Positions 13,644 through 21,144 of a stretch of DNA of 21,144 bases are shown in pieces. Made by a program: the position numbers and the translations under genes. The DNA comes from a virus: IMG/VR virus record IMGVR_UViG_3300044980_000023, positions 1 through 21,144 of that record. One strand, given 5' to 3'. The notes below the pieces were generated by a model. That model was given only the letters and a program-made list of their open reading frames with translations, was not told where the DNA came from and made no database searches. Each line of letters opens with the position of its first letter. Position 1 is the first letter of the stretch.

Positions 13644-15511
13644 CAGCGCTTCCCGTTGCCGTTGACGCCCCGGAACCACTTGCCGACTTCATCGTCCGGA
13701 ATCCGGTCGATCGCCGCAAGGACGGCCTCGCGCTGATCGCGGAATACACGCTTCAACGCATTCTCAAGGTGGGGGGCCGGCGGCTGGGGTGGCGCGAATT
13801 CCGGTATCGGCTTATGGCCGGATTCATCCGGGTCGATTCGCGGGGTGACGATAGCCTTTGGTTCTGGTGCTGTCGGCCCATTGTGAACGTGAATCACCGG
13901 CACGGCTATTGATGGTTTGAGTAACGAAGCCAGGGCCTCGATTGCCTTTGCGAGCCGATTGACTCTCTTCGGTTTCGGCAACCGCACCGGCTTTCCGCGT
14001 TCATTGACCGCGCCGGATGGATCAATCGGGTGATCCTCATCGTGGACTTCCTCGCCCGGCGTCTCCGGCTTTGGCGCGCCGATTCCTCCCGGCGCGGCTG
14101 GTGCAGGTTTATTCGGCGTTCCATCCGGATTGAGCGCGACGACCGTTGACGGAACAAGGTATTGGTCAAGTTGCGGACCGACCTCTTTAGCGCCGATCTG
14201 CTTGCGGACCTCGTTGCCCGTGACGAATCCGCGATTGACGGCGAGCGTAAATTTCGCCTTCGTGTCTTCCGAGTCCGTAAGGCCAGGCGGATCGTCAAAC
14301 GCGAAGAAAAGCCGCTCCGCTGCTTCGTCCCCGAACATTGGCGTGTAGAACGTGTTCAGTGCCGCCTCGTCGCGGCGCAGGCGCGGCAAACCAGCGTCAA
14401 GGGCATGAGCGAATTCCCCACTTTCGGCGCTGGCCCGGTTGGCGCTGTCTCGCTTCAGTTTCGTCATTGGGACGTGATAGACCTCCGCGATCAACTCTCG
14501 CCCGAGATTGTAGCGGGCCGCGTCAAGTACGTCGTTCATCGGCCATGTAATCGGGGTGATGGTTCCCGGAATGTCGGCGACGATCATTGAACCCGCCCCG
14601 GCCATCCGGTATCGCGTCCGCAAAAGTGATTCGAGCCGGGCCGATTCATCCCTTCCAAGCGATCCGCCGAATTCATCGCCGGTCGGTGTGAACACGGCAT
14701 CCGGGCGCCCACCGTTCTGCACGCGGGCGCTGGTCAGGCCGTCGGCAAATCGCAGCAACCGGGCCTGCTCAAAGCACGCCCGAAGTGGAGACATGCCGCC
14801 GGAATATCCGCCCGTCGCCATGTCGGTCATGCGGAACGGGACGACTTCTTTCGGCGGGTAGTTCGACAGCTTTCCCGTACCCAGCGCGAATTGATAATAC
14901 TCGATGATCGGGGCATCATCACCAACGCCAGGCCATTCCGTGACGAACTGCGGCGCGAGCACCCATATCTGCGAAGGGACGGAACCAACCGATCGGCCAC
15001 CCACTTTCGTTTCATTCCGCTGGCCGCAATACCAATAGGCGCGCCCCACCGTCTCCTGATAAAGCTGCGTTGCCTCCAGGAGCGTGAACAGGCTCATTCC
15101 ACATCCGTCATTTTGCGAGCCGCGCGGGTTAGGCTTTTCGATCAGATTTAGCGCCGGATGATCCGTTACCTCGTCAAGTTCTTCGGCGTCCCCGACCGTA
15201 TTGCCGATGTTTTTTTGCAGGTGACGCCAGCCTTCATCAGTGACCGCCTTCGTTCGCCCGTACTTCTTTAGCCGCGATCCGCCTTCGCCCTTGCGCGTTT
15301 TGATGTAGAGGCGCAGGCGCGTCTTTGCGATCAACTCGGCATTCAGCGATGAGCAGGCATAGGCCGTGCTCAGGTTCTCGCGCACAAGCATCAGCGGGGA
15401 CGGGGAAATATCCCGCCGGAAGTAATCGACGGTGCCCTGACCGCCGGCCATGATGCTGCCCGCGGTTCCGGCGTAGGGTGAGACAGATTTTAGGGAGAGA
15501 GCGAAGTTCAT
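13643..15511 (-). CDS. HK97-family portal protein
   Basis: A 622-residue protein with the HK97 portal pattern: LSTAYACSSLNAELIAKTRLRLY near residues 47-69, DHPALNLIEKPNP at 117-129, then LFTLLEATQLYQETVGRAYWY and MSPLRACFEQARLLRFADG at 240-258. The FNPG-like segment and clip are less clear. Later comes the stem/wing sequence ELIAEVYHVPMTKLK at 339-353. The dodecameric portal is the DNA gate at the capsid vertex, with terminase outside and the connector below. Residues about 460-560 are a Pro/Gly-rich low-complexity tail, and the last 60 residues are charged, longer than typical HK97 portals (about 400-430 residues). The ATG at 15509-15511 overlaps the upstream stop as ATGA and is preferred over a GTG at 15529. 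Confidence 0.93.
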   Translation of the reverse strand: MNFALSLKSVSPYAGTAGSIMAGGQGTVDYFRRDISPSPLMLVRENLSTAYACSSLNAELIAKTRLRLYIKTRKGEGGSRLKKYGRTKAVTDEGWRHLQKNIGNTVGDAEELDEVTDHPALNLIEKPNPRGSQNDGCGMSLFTLLEATQLYQETVGRAYWYCGQRNETKVGGRSVGSVPSQIWVLAPQFVTEWPGVGDDAPIIEYYQFALGTGKLSNYPPKEVVPFRMTDMATGGYSGGMSPLRACFEQARLLRFADGLTSARVQNGGRPDAVFTPTGDEFGGSLGRDESARLESLLRTRYRMAGAGSMIVADIPGTITPITWPMNDVLDAARYNLGRELIAEVYHVPMTKLKRDSANRASAESGEFAHALDAGLPRLRRDEAALNTFYTPMFGDEAAERLFFAFDDPPGLTDSEDTKAKFTLAVNRGFVTGNEVRKQIGAKEVGPQLDQYLVPSTVVALNPDGTPNKPAPAAPGGIGAPKPETPGEEVHDEDHPIDPSGAVNERGKPVRLPKPKRVNRLAKAIEALASLLKPSIAVPVIHVHNGPTAPEPKAIVTPRIDPDESGHKPIPEFAPPQPPAPHLENALKRVFRDQREAVLAAIDRIPDDEVGKWFRGVNGNGKR

Positions 15512-15708
15512 TGCTTGCGCCTGCGCCACGCCAGGAACCTGTTCACCGAGTCAACCGCGAATCGTGCATTCTGGGCCGCGATCGTCAGCCCGATGATTGT
15601 CAGCCCTACGATGAACGCGGTTCTCGGTTCCCATCCAGCGCCGTAGTGCAGTCCGAGCCAGATGAGCGCGGTGCCGATTGCAAGATCGGTGGCGTATTCC
15701 CAATTCAA
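15508..15708 (-). CDS. small two-helix membrane protein, holin-like in size
   Basis: A 66-residue protein with two hydrophobic segments, about residues 7-24 (TDLAIGTALIWLGLHYGA) and 30-46 (AFIVGLTIIGLTIAAQN), separated by a short polar turn and followed by a basic tail (FLAWRRRKQ). It starts with TTG directly after the stop of the preceding gene. A weak CGGGAC ribosome site is about 6 bases upstream. Its stop overlaps the portal start as ATGA. The size and topology would fit a holin or a small membrane accessory, but no lysis gene is adjacent, so only 'membrane protein' is supported. Confidence 0.6.
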   Translation of the reverse strand: MNWEYATDLAIGTALIWLGLHYGAGWEPRTAFIVGLTIIGLTIAAQNARFAVDSVNRFLAWRRRKQ

Positions 15709-16035
15709 TCATCGTCCCGTGAAAAGGCGGTGGCCCGCGCTGACGATCCGTTGCAGAATGCTTCGATTGCCCGGCACTTTCGCAAGATGATGGCCAGGAA
15801 CGTTGACGATCAGCGCTGGGCCGATGCCGAAGAACTCGAGCCGCAATTGCGTTGCCGGTTTCCCATCTGGGCCGGAGTCGACGCGACGTTCCGTGACGTT
15901 CTTGAGCCGGCGCGGATCGATGCCGACTTCCGCGAGCCGCTGCCATATTGCGTCGCGCACTTCCGCCTTCAGCTTGTCGGCAGTGAAAGTCTTCAGGGGA
16001 GCGTCGGGAATTTCCTGGGCGAAAATGTCGTCCAT
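15709..16035 (-). CDS. hypothetical protein between terminase and portal (108 aa)
   Basis: I chose the ATG at 16033-16035, which shares a base with the terminase stop (TGATG) and has a GGAG ribosome site about 10 bases upstream. An in-frame ATG at 16065 has no ribosome site. The product starts MDDIFAQEIPD and is a small alpha/beta protein (LKTFTADKLKAEVRDAIWQRL, then LRLEFFGIGPALIVNVPGH) with a basic C-terminus (SAGHRLFTGR). No Cys, no signal peptide, no recognised family. Position between large terminase and portal suggests a packaging or portal-assembly accessory, but that rests on synteny only. Confidence 0.65.
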   Translation of the reverse strand: MDDIFAQEIPDAPLKTFTADKLKAEVRDAIWQRLAEVGIDPRRLKNVTERRVDSGPDGKPATQLRLEFFGIGPALIVNVPGHHLAKVPGNRSILQRIVSAGHRLFTGR

Positions 16036-17540
16036 CAGTCTTCTTCTCCGGAAAAGGTTTGCCACATCGCACGATCGCGAATCACGTCATTTTGCTGGAT
16101 TTTCGCGATGTTCATTTGTTCCGTCTCTACCGTCTGGCGTTTTTCATCAATCGCTTCGTCCCACTCGTCATCACGCTTGCCGCGCAAGGGTCCGCCGAGC
16201 CGCTGGACATGCAGGCAAGCATACGAAACCATGTCTACCTGATCGTCGTGTACGCCTTTCGTTGGGAAGCTCAACAGTTCAGCTTCAAATTCGCTCGTCC
16301 ATCCCGCGCCGATTGGCAAGTAAACCGCGCCATGCTCAAGGCGAATCTGCGCCGTCTGAGACCGCGCGAGCTTGTCGCCTTTTGCTTTGATGCCCCTGAT
16401 GTTTAGGCCGCGCTTGCGAACCGTCTGGACGACGCCGAGTCCGATGCCAGCTTTCTCGACCAGCAGATACGGAACATTATATTCATAGCAAATTTGCATC
16501 AACTTTTCTTCAACGTCGGGAATCTCGAATTGATCCCGCCAGACGTGAATGAAAAGAAGATCATAGGTCGGAGTGACATCGCATACCCCCATCACGGTAT
16601 AATCCGGGTCGTTGTCGTCCCGCTTCTCCGTCCCCGCAATGTCGGCTACCGCGAACCGACTGCACGACTCAACATGAACCGGCCTTTGTTCTTTGCCGAG
16701 CAAATAGTATTCCCCGGTCTCATTGAATCTCCAAGTCTTTCCTTCAAACCATTTGGCCTTGAACACGCCAGCATCCGGCCGCACGTCCCAATCACCGTGT
16801 CTAAGTTGCTTGCGCGTGATGTGGTCGAGTGCACTAAGACTTTCCTCGTAACTCTCCTTGTCCAGATACGGGTTATCTTCAAGCTTGGCCGAGACGAAAA
16901 CGCGATCCTCGCGCGTCTCTGCATCGATGAATCTGGATTTTACCCACGAATGTCCAACGCCCCCTGGGTTTGAAGCTGACCGCATACGGAGCGGCACGGG
17001 CATTTGATCCGGCTTGCGTAGACGACTGTGCAAATATCGATACTGGGATTCGGTGAATTGGGTGAGTTCGTCAAAACCGATGAATTGGAACGCAGCACCT
17101 TGGTATCGATATTTGTCAATCTCCGTCTTGAGGTATCCGAATGAAAGGGTTGATCCGTTCGGGAATGACCACTGATATTTCTGCCCGTCCCATTTCGCGT
17201 CGGTCCCTTGAAGAATCAGATGGGATAAGGGGATTAGCGCTTTCGGCAAACTCAGATCAGCGAACGTGCGGCGGAAGAGAATCGCGGCGTAGCCGGGGAC
17301 CGTCACGAACTGAAGAGCTGCGGCGAGAAGAGCGACCGACTTGCCGCCTCCCGCCGCCCCGCCATACATCACTTCCTTAGCGGGCCATGTCAGAAAAACG
17401 AACTGTCGCGGACTGGCACCTTCCCATACCTTATCGACAAGACGATTCAGGTATGGATTTTCAGTTACCGTTTTTCGGTACAGTTTCGACGCCCATTCTT
17501 TGTCGGGCAAAAGACTCGAACTCTTGGGAGCAGCGTTCAA
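16035..17540 (-). CDS. terminase large subunit (packaging ATPase/nuclease)
   Basis: A 501-residue protein with a full terminase layout. It has a Walker A-like motif at residues 60-68 (GGAAGGGKS), Walker B with catalytic acid at 153-158 (FIGFDE), and a coupling-type SNPGG at 190-194. The C-terminal RNase H-like nuclease has candidate acids D300 (VADIAG), E362 (LLVEKAG) and the HDDQVD cluster at 431-436. It powers DNA translocation into the prohead and cuts the concatemer, docking on the portal. The start overlaps the small subunit by 80 bases. No later ATG precedes Walker A, so this ATG is accepted, though an internal non-ATG start cannot be excluded. The stop overlaps the next gene as TGATG. 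Confidence 0.95.
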   Translation of the reverse strand: MNAAPKSSSLLPDKEWASKLYRKTVTENPYLNRLVDKVWEGASPRQFVFLTWPAKEVMYGGAAGGGKSVALLAAALQFVTVPGYAAILFRRTFADLSLPKALIPLSHLILQGTDAKWDGQKYQWSFPNGSTLSFGYLKTEIDKYRYQGAAFQFIGFDELTQFTESQYRYLHSRLRKPDQMPVPLRMRSASNPGGVGHSWVKSRFIDAETREDRVFVSAKLEDNPYLDKESYEESLSALDHITRKQLRHGDWDVRPDAGVFKAKWFEGKTWRFNETGEYYLLGKEQRPVHVESCSRFAVADIAGTEKRDDNDPDYTVMGVCDVTPTYDLLFIHVWRDQFEIPDVEEKLMQICYEYNVPYLLVEKAGIGLGVVQTVRKRGLNIRGIKAKGDKLARSQTAQIRLEHGAVYLPIGAGWTSEFEAELLSFPTKGVHDDQVDMVSYACLHVQRLGGPLRGKRDDEWDEAIDEKRQTVETEQMNIAKIQQNDVIRDRAMWQTFSGEED

Positions 17541-18066
17541 AATTCTCCAGGGAAATCACGACGCGTTTTTCTATAGTTCCGGAATGATCGACTTTATCGG
17601 CCCACTGCCCAAGTTCCTGTGCCGCCTGTTTTTCGTGCTCGCGTAATTCGCGGAGAAGTGCGGCATCTAAAACATATTCGCCGATCCGTTCAAAATCTTC
17701 GCCCTTGCCGATCCCTCGAACTTGATGGACGATCAACCCGGTTTTTCCGCCGGGCACGTCCTGCATTTCTGGTGATTCAGAACGCTCCCTGATGATCTGG
17801 TTCATCAGGTCGTGTCGCCGCTGCAGGTGCCAAACCCGGTTCTCGATAATAGCAATGCCGCGTCGGCGCACACGGGCACGGAACTCGGCGATGTGATCGT
17901 CAACGCGAGCCCTGAACTCCGGCACGTTCTTCCAGTCGGTAAGCGACCGCCTCGCGATTTGTAACTTTTCGGCGATTTGATCGTTGCTAAGTTCATCGAA
18001 GGCAACAAGAAGCGCAGCTTCCTCGCGAACCTTGTTCCACCGGAAAATTTGTACTGAACCGGGCAT
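17461..18066 (-). CDS. terminase small subunit-like DNA-binding protein
   Basis: A 201-residue protein just upstream of, and overlapping, the large terminase gene, the usual place for the small subunit that recognises phage DNA for packaging. Residues about 15-50 (EEAALLVAFDELSNDQIAEKL then IARRSLTDWKNVPEFRARV) read as a helix-turn-helix of the type that pairs a short DQIAEKL helix with a recognition helix. The middle (residues 55-85) is Arg-rich and helical, and residues 125-170 are another charged helix. The family assignment comes from the helix-turn-helix and synteny, since small terminases diverge strongly. The overlap with the large subunit is 80 bases, which is long for this operon. 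Confidence 0.75.
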   Translation of the reverse strand: MPGSVQIFRWNKVREEAALLVAFDELSNDQIAEKLQIARRSLTDWKNVPEFRARVDDHIAEFRARVRRRGIAIIENRVWHLQRRHDLMNQIIRERSESPEMQDVPGGKTGLIVHQVRGIGKGEDFERIGEYVLDAALLRELREHEKQAAQELGQWADKVDHSGTIEKRVVISLENFERCSQEFESFARQRMGVETVPKNGN

Positions 18067-18078
18067 TTTGTGGCGAAA

Positions 18079-18711
18079 TTAACTCGACTGTCCGTAAGCC
18101 TGCCGAACGCTCTGATTCACGTTGAATCGGCCGCCATCGAGCGGACCCTGTTTCACGCCGGAAATGTACAGGCAGCTTTCCCAGAAGAAAGATCCCGCCG
18201 CCGTCAGTTCCATCCCGCGCGCATTGATCGCAACCGTTACCGTCGTCGCCGTCTGGCCGTTGACGTTCGCGGTCGAAAGCGTCAAGGCCCCGTCTGATGC
18301 GACAACGGGGGAAACCGGCGGCGCGCCGTTCTGGATTGTCAGGCCATCGGATCCCGCACCAGGGTTGCTTAGTACGATTGTCAGAACAGCAGCGGAGTCC
18401 GCATCGGTCTGGTTTTGCTTGACCGTCCAGACTATTTGCGTCCAGTCGCTGCTATCGAGTCCTTGATATACCCACTTGAACGCATACGGGTAGTCGATCG
18501 TGGATTGAAGGACCGCCCCGGTGAACCACGTCGGGGAAGTCATCTGAGTAAACGCGCTCACGATGATCCCCGAGACGTATTGGATAGGCTGAACGATCCA
18601 CGCAGAATCGTATTGGACCGGCTGGATATAAACTGCCGCCGGTGGCGTCGGGGTCGGTATCGGCGGAATGCGGCCGGAGAACGCCCACCAATCGAATTGG
18701 AAGATCGACAT
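18079..18711 (-). CDS. WWAF-motif beta-rich structural protein (210 aa)
   Basis: The N-terminus FQFDWWAFSG followed by a Pro/Thr linker matches the 38-aa peptide encoded just upstream. Residues about 28-50 hold an imperfect direct repeat (IQPVQYDSAWI then VQPIQYVSGII). Residues 60-200 are beta-rich, with aromatic pairs (FKWVYQGLDSSDWTQIVWTV) and Gly/Asp loops, ending in a domain with FFWESCLYISGVKQGPLDGGRFNV. This resembles small phage appendage proteins that read like a beta-sandwich. The stop is 12 bases before the small terminase gene. A virion decoration or fibre role is inferred from composition and neighbours. No named family is recognised. Confidence 0.55.
   Translation of the reverse strand: MSIFQFDWWAFSGRIPPIPTPTPPAAVYIQPVQYDSAWIVQPIQYVSGIIVSAFTQMTSPTWFTGAVLQSTIDYPYAFKWVYQGLDSSDWTQIVWTVKQNQTDADSAAVLTIVLSNPGAGSDGLTIQNGAPPVSPVVASDGALTLSTANVNGQTATTVTVAINARGMELTAAGSFFWESCLYISGVKQGPLDGGRFNVNQSVRQAYGQSS
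18576..18641 (-). repeat. imperfect 33-base tandem repeat in the 210-aa WWAF protein gene
   Basis: Two units of 33 bases start at 18576 and 18609 and share CGTATTGGA-x2-GGCTG. They encode IQPVQYDSAW and VQPIQYVSGI. This looks like an in-frame duplication that lengthened the N-terminal arm of the protein. Confidence 0.5.
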
Positions 18712-18715
18712 GGCA

Positions 18716-18994
18716 TCAGGCCAACCCGAGCACGGCAGCCGTTGTTGCGGAATTCACGAACTTCGGGATCACGTTGAACGTCTGGCCGGCAACGACGGCG
18801 ATCGTCGGACCGACTGATGAATCATTCACGAGCGTCATGGCAAGATTCCCGTTCGCAACGATGTAGAGCTGGCGGATGTTCTTGCTCGTGAGGTCTACTG
18901 TGTCGCTCGGACTGATTTGGATCTGCTGCATTGCCGACGCATTGATGCCGCCGACGTTTGACCCGAGCGATGCTGATGGTCCGGTTACTGCCAT
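18716..18994 (-). CDS. small spike-base-like protein (RCAP_Rcc01079-type)
   Basis: A 92-residue all-beta protein. The core from residue 26 (ISPSDTVDLTS, then RQLYIVANGNLAMTLVND, then an AVVAGQTFNVIPKFV stretch and VNSATTAAVLGL) follows the pattern of the small phage and gene-transfer-agent spike base family: a SDTVDL opening, a GN-x-tolerant strand, a G-x-x-h-P-h strand and an S.T.A..VL.L close. The family is recalled from knowledge and could not be checked here. It is thought to form a small beta-barrel at the base of capsid or vertex spikes. It lies between the 38-aa WWAF peptide and the 210-aa WWAF protein with gaps of nine and four bases. Confidence 0.6.
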   Translation of the reverse strand: MAVTGPSASLGSNVGGINASAMQQIQISPSDTVDLTSKNIRQLYIVANGNLAMTLVNDSSVGPTIAVVAGQTFNVIPKFVNSATTAAVLGLA

Positions 18995-19003
18995 TGCCGA
19001 TCC

Positions 19004-19120
19004 TCAATTTTGGCTCACGCCGATTCCGATACCGATGAAAATTCCGCTCGCGGGGAAGACGGCTGGCGGCGTAGGTGTTGCGCTTGATGCACCGAATGCC
19101 CACCAATAAAGTTGAAACAT
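19004..19120 (-). CDS. 38-aa WWAF-motif peptide gene
   Basis: The product begins MFQLYWWAFG and continues with a Pro/Thr/Ala stretch and a Gly/Ile-rich C-terminus (GIFIGIGIGVSQN). I chose the ATG at 19118-19120 because a GTAGGACA ribosome site lies just upstream and the upstream gene stops seven bases earlier. A longer frame reaching 19246 would overlap that gene by over 100 bases and reads as shadow sequence. The N-terminus closely resembles that of the 210-aa protein encoded at 18079-18711 (FQFDWWAFSG ... PTPPAA). The function is unknown. A short hydrophobic or assembly peptide is possible. Confidence 0.5.
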   Translation of the reverse strand: MFQLYWWAFGASSATPTPPAVFPASGIFIGIGIGVSQN

Positions 19121-19127
19121 GGTTGTC

Positions 19128-19796
19128 CTACGTCGCGCTCGTGCCGATGACGCTGAAGGTGTCGCCGGTTGCTGGCGCGCTTCCGAGCGCCTGGGCAATT
19201 CCGATTGTGGCGGTTGATCCGGCCGTGAATGTCGTGATGTTCGCACAAACAGCCTTGAGCGCCGCCGTCACGTTCCCGCTGAACTGCACGTAAGCATTGA
19301 CGAGATTCCCGCCCGTCGGCAACCCAGAGGCGGTGAAACTTGTCGTGCTCGTTCCCGTAACCACGGTGCCGATGAGTGCGGGAATCGCGGGAATCGCGGA
19401 CATGCCAAAGCGAACACCGTCCTGATTATCCACACCAGTTATTTCCATTTCAGCAACGCACGGAGCCATGTTTGCCGCGCCCTGGAGATATACCGTCACG
19501 CTGCGGCCCTTGCTTGCGGCCACGACGGCGTTAGGCAAGTCAAGCCGATAGACACCGGGCATGTTGGTCGAATCGATTTCCTTGAATCCTCCGCTTGAAT
19601 ACGCGGAGTTGACGGCGGCGAGGGTCGCGAGAACGATTTGCACAGATCCGGCATTCGCGCCCGCAAAACTATAGTACGCGGTGAGACTGGACGTGTTGTA
19701 TGCAAGCCCAGTCAACGGCGCGCCGGTCGTGCTGTTCTGGATGAATAAGTTGATTGATTGGCTCGTCGCGCCCGCAAGGATGGAAAGTTTCGCCAT
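19128..19796 (-). CDS. phage fibre/baseplate-type beta-sandwich protein, unknown
   Basis: A 222-residue protein opening with a segment (residues 1-110) of the kind seen in small phage structural proteins: TSQSINLFIQNSTTGAPLTGLAY, then a conserved-looking EIDSTNMPGVYRLDLPN stretch and VTVYLQGAANMAPCVAEMEI. That resembles the N-terminal domain of baseplate upper or fibre-anchoring proteins. Residues about 135-222 are a second Thr/Ala/Gly-rich beta domain (FTASGLPTGGNLVNAYVQFSG ... ATGDTFSVIG) that could be an Ig-like or carbohydrate-binding module. The start has an AGGAT ribosome site about 6 bases upstream. Most likely a virion appendage protein. The exact role is not known. Confidence 0.6.
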   Translation of the reverse strand: MAKLSILAGATSQSINLFIQNSTTGAPLTGLAYNTSSLTAYYSFAGANAGSVQIVLATLAAVNSAYSSGGFKEIDSTNMPGVYRLDLPNAVVAASKGRSVTVYLQGAANMAPCVAEMEITGVDNQDGVRFGMSAIPAIPALIGTVVTGTSTTSFTASGLPTGGNLVNAYVQFSGNVTAALKAVCANITTFTAGSTATIGIAQALGSAPATGDTFSVIGTSAT

Positions 19797-19800
19797 TTGG

Positions 19801-20703
19801 TTATCCTCTCATCCCGCCGGTCATGCCAGCGCTGGCAAACAGGCCGGGCGGTGGGGCAATCCCCGTCGTTGTTCCCACTAGAACCGACACGAGAACTTGA
19901 GCGGAAGTGGGAACGTGTTGCAAACCAGCGATGCCGTTGACGGTGGCGGTGCTGATAAGCTGAGCCGCCGTCGCGGCGGTCGGAACCGTGAGGCTGACCG
20001 TGCCACCACTGCCGGTCAGGGTATAGCTGACGGTGCTTCCGGATTGACTCGCCGATGCAATGCAATTGATCGCGGCAAGGGAGGTCACGCCGCTCCACGT
20101 CACGGCCGCCCCGAGCGATCCGACCACGAGGCTAACGCCGGCACCGCTCTGGGTGATTGTGTTGAATGAAGAATTCGCAGCGTTGATGTTTGAGCAAACG
20201 ACGGGGCCGAAATTAACGGTGTTAGTGGTGCTGATCTCCGTCGAGTTTAGACCGCCTCCAAAATCCACCGTGATGCCTGTCGAATACACCGCCGTACCGT
20301 CATCGGTCCAAGTCGCCGCGCCGTCGCTTATGGTGATGTTAAACTGACATGATCCAGAACCGGTTATTGATACCGTGCCGAATTGCGGGTCGCTGTTGAA
20401 AATGCAGCCGACCATCTTCACGCTGCCAGTAGAGTTCATTACGCCGCCGTTGAACTGAACATCTGTGACGGTTCCACCCGACGCGACGTTTATCGCTGCC
20501 GTACCCCCAAGATAATTCGCGCCGGTTCCACTGCTGTCGGTGCAGTTCGCACACGGCACCTGCGTTCCAGTTGTGGCGATATTGGTCGAAACGGCCGCCA
20601 GGATCAGATTATCGGCACCTGTCGGAACATTCAGCGTGTCGTAATTGAGAAAATTCGACAGGTCGAAGTCGCCAACGGTGTTTTCGTAAGTGTCGGTTGC
20701 CAT
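19801..20703 (-). CDS. beta-rich repetitive structural protein, possible beta-helix fibre
   Basis: A 300-residue protein dominated by Gly, Ser, Thr, Asn, Val and Ala with short hydrophobic strands alternating with polar turns, the pattern of right-handed beta-helix or fibre/spike proteins. Residues about 20-230 carry this pattern. Four Cys occur, including a CANC pair near residue 51. The C-terminus is Gly/Met/Pro-rich (FASAGMTGGMRG). No signal peptide or membrane segment is seen. The stop lies four bases before the next start and the downstream ribosome site (AGGATAA) overlaps it. Position before the terminase genes, among other beta-rich proteins, suggests a virion surface or adhesion component. 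This is an inference from composition and context, not a family match. Confidence 0.6.
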   Translation of the reverse strand: MATDTYENTVGDFDLSNFLNYDTLNVPTGADNLILAAVSTNIATTGTQVPCANCTDSSGTGANYLGGTAAINVASGGTVTDVQFNGGVMNSTGSVKMVGCIFNSDPQFGTVSITGSGSCQFNITISDGAATWTDDGTAVYSTGITVDFGGGLNSTEISTTNTVNFGPVVCSNINAANSSFNTITQSGAGVSLVVGSLGAAVTWSGVTSLAAINCIASASQSGSTVSYTLTGSGGTVSLTVPTAATAAQLISTATVNGIAGLQHVPTSAQVLVSVLVGTTTGIAPPPGLFASAGMTGGMRG

Positions 20704-20709
20704 CGCCGA

Positions 20710-20949
20710 TTATTTCGTCGTAGTCTTCGTTTCGTGGCCAGTCACCCTGATTCCATGTGTCTTGATTCGCGTGAGAAGAGCATGCACCTCGTCGGGCGTC
20801 GACGCGCGGCCATCGATCTCGAACCCCGTGGAGACAATGGCACCAGCAGGATCCAGCGTGACGTACTTTTCCACGTGATGGATTTCCGGCGCTGATGGCG
20901 TAACCGTCGAAACCTGCGCGCCAACTTGCGGGTGATTGATCTGACTCAT
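20710..20949 (-). CDS. small hypothetical phage protein (79 aa)
   Basis: The start is fixed by the ATGA overlap with the preceding gene. The N-terminal 25 residues are Ser/Pro/Gln-rich and probably flexible. Residues about 28-72 form a compact alpha/beta segment (YVTLDPAGAIVSTGFEI, then STPDEVHALLTRIKTHGIRV) ending in a Lys/Thr tail. No known domain is recognised. It sits six bases upstream of a 300-residue beta-rich protein, so a role as a small structural or accessory protein of the same fibre-like cassette is inferred from position only. Confidence 0.6.
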   Translation of the reverse strand: MSQINHPQVGAQVSTVTPSAPEIHHVEKYVTLDPAGAIVSTGFEIDGRASTPDEVHALLTRIKTHGIRVTGHETKTTTK

Positions 20950-21140
20950 GGCAGCGTCCCCGCATACGTCGCCAGCGCCTGCGCTGCCGTGGTATACGCC
21001 GCCTGCTGTGTTTGTAGGGTCGCCAGGAGCGCATCAAGCGGCGCGGTGACCTGCTCGACGCCCGTCGCGGCCGAACTGACGGCGGCAACCAATGTGGCGA
21101 GTTGCCCGGCGTCGATCGTGCCAGAACCGATGCTGGCCAT
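20946..21140 (-). CDS. small Ala/Thr-rich helical protein, unknown function
   Basis: A 64-residue protein rich in Ala, Thr, Gln and Leu with no Cys or aromatic core. Residues about 12-60 read as one or two amphipathic helices with heptad-like spacing of V, L and A, so a short coiled coil or oligomerisation peptide is plausible. Its stop codon overlaps the start of the next gene as ATGA at 20946-20949, which places it in the same operon. I do not recognise a family. It is the first gene visible at the right edge, and its promoter, if it has its own, is outside the window. Confidence 0.6.
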   Translation of the reverse strand: MASIGSGTIDAGQLATLVAAVSSAATGVEQVTAPLDALLATLQTQQAAYTTAAQALATYAGTLP

Positions 21141-21144
21141 GTAT

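Noticed and set aside
1-21144. CRISPR array, insertion sequence, integrase or attachment site
   Set aside because: No regularly spaced repeats, transposase motifs, terminal inverted repeats or recombinase signatures were seen on reading both strands. The tRNA-like element could act as an att site but nothing supports that here.

Overview
The window is a densely packed head-gene region of a tailed bacteriophage or prophage (Caudoviricetes, HK97-type capsid). Every supported protein gene lies on the minus strand, so transcription runs from about 21140 down to 1. Most junctions are ATGA, GTGA or TGATG stop/start overlaps or gaps under 15 bases, as in a single late operon. Base composition looks moderately GC-rich. 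No bacterial chromosomal gene or integrase is visible, so the host cannot be named from this window.

Layout in transcription order. (1) 21140-18079: seven small to medium genes, mostly beta-rich, Gly/Thr/Ser/Ala-rich and fibre/spike-like, including a likely spike-base protein. (2) 18066-16035: small and large terminase. (3) 16035-15508: two small proteins, one membrane-anchored. (4) 15511-12189: HK97 portal, then a MuF head-morphogenesis protein with a nuclease-like C-terminal extension. (5) 12192-10936: a 418-aa protein carrying the same RVPAG...GG.F..GEG linker as the MuF protein. (6) 10836-10099: a glycosyltransferase-like gene whose last codons duplicate part of the MuF gene. (7) 9959-8001: an HK97-type prohead protease fused to Cys-rich zinc-binding and scaffold-like regions. 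(8) 7990-7182: a zinc-ribbon protein and a KTSC-domain protein. (9) 7171-7102: a tRNA-like element. (10) 6913-5065: major capsid protein and a probable decoration or accessory structural protein. (11) 5008-2134: a sugar island made of a GDP-mannose 3,5-epimerase, a glycosyltransferase, an SPFH/band-7 protein and a second glycosyltransferase. (12) 2126-391: a protein sharing a short motif with the capsid N-terminus, a coiled-coil protein and a head-tail connector. (13) 394-1: the N-terminal part of a DUF268/methyltransferase-like protein cut by the window edge.

The genes fit a packaging and capsid-assembly module (terminase, portal, MuF, protease, capsid, connector) with accessory cargo added at several points. 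The most interesting accessory parts are the MuF protein with a D...ExK nuclease-like tail next to a second protein with the same linker, which could be a two-component cargo or toxin module ejected with the DNA, and the epimerase/glycosyltransferase/SPFH island, which could alter virion or host-surface glycans. Tail tube, tape measure, lysis and replication genes are not in this window.
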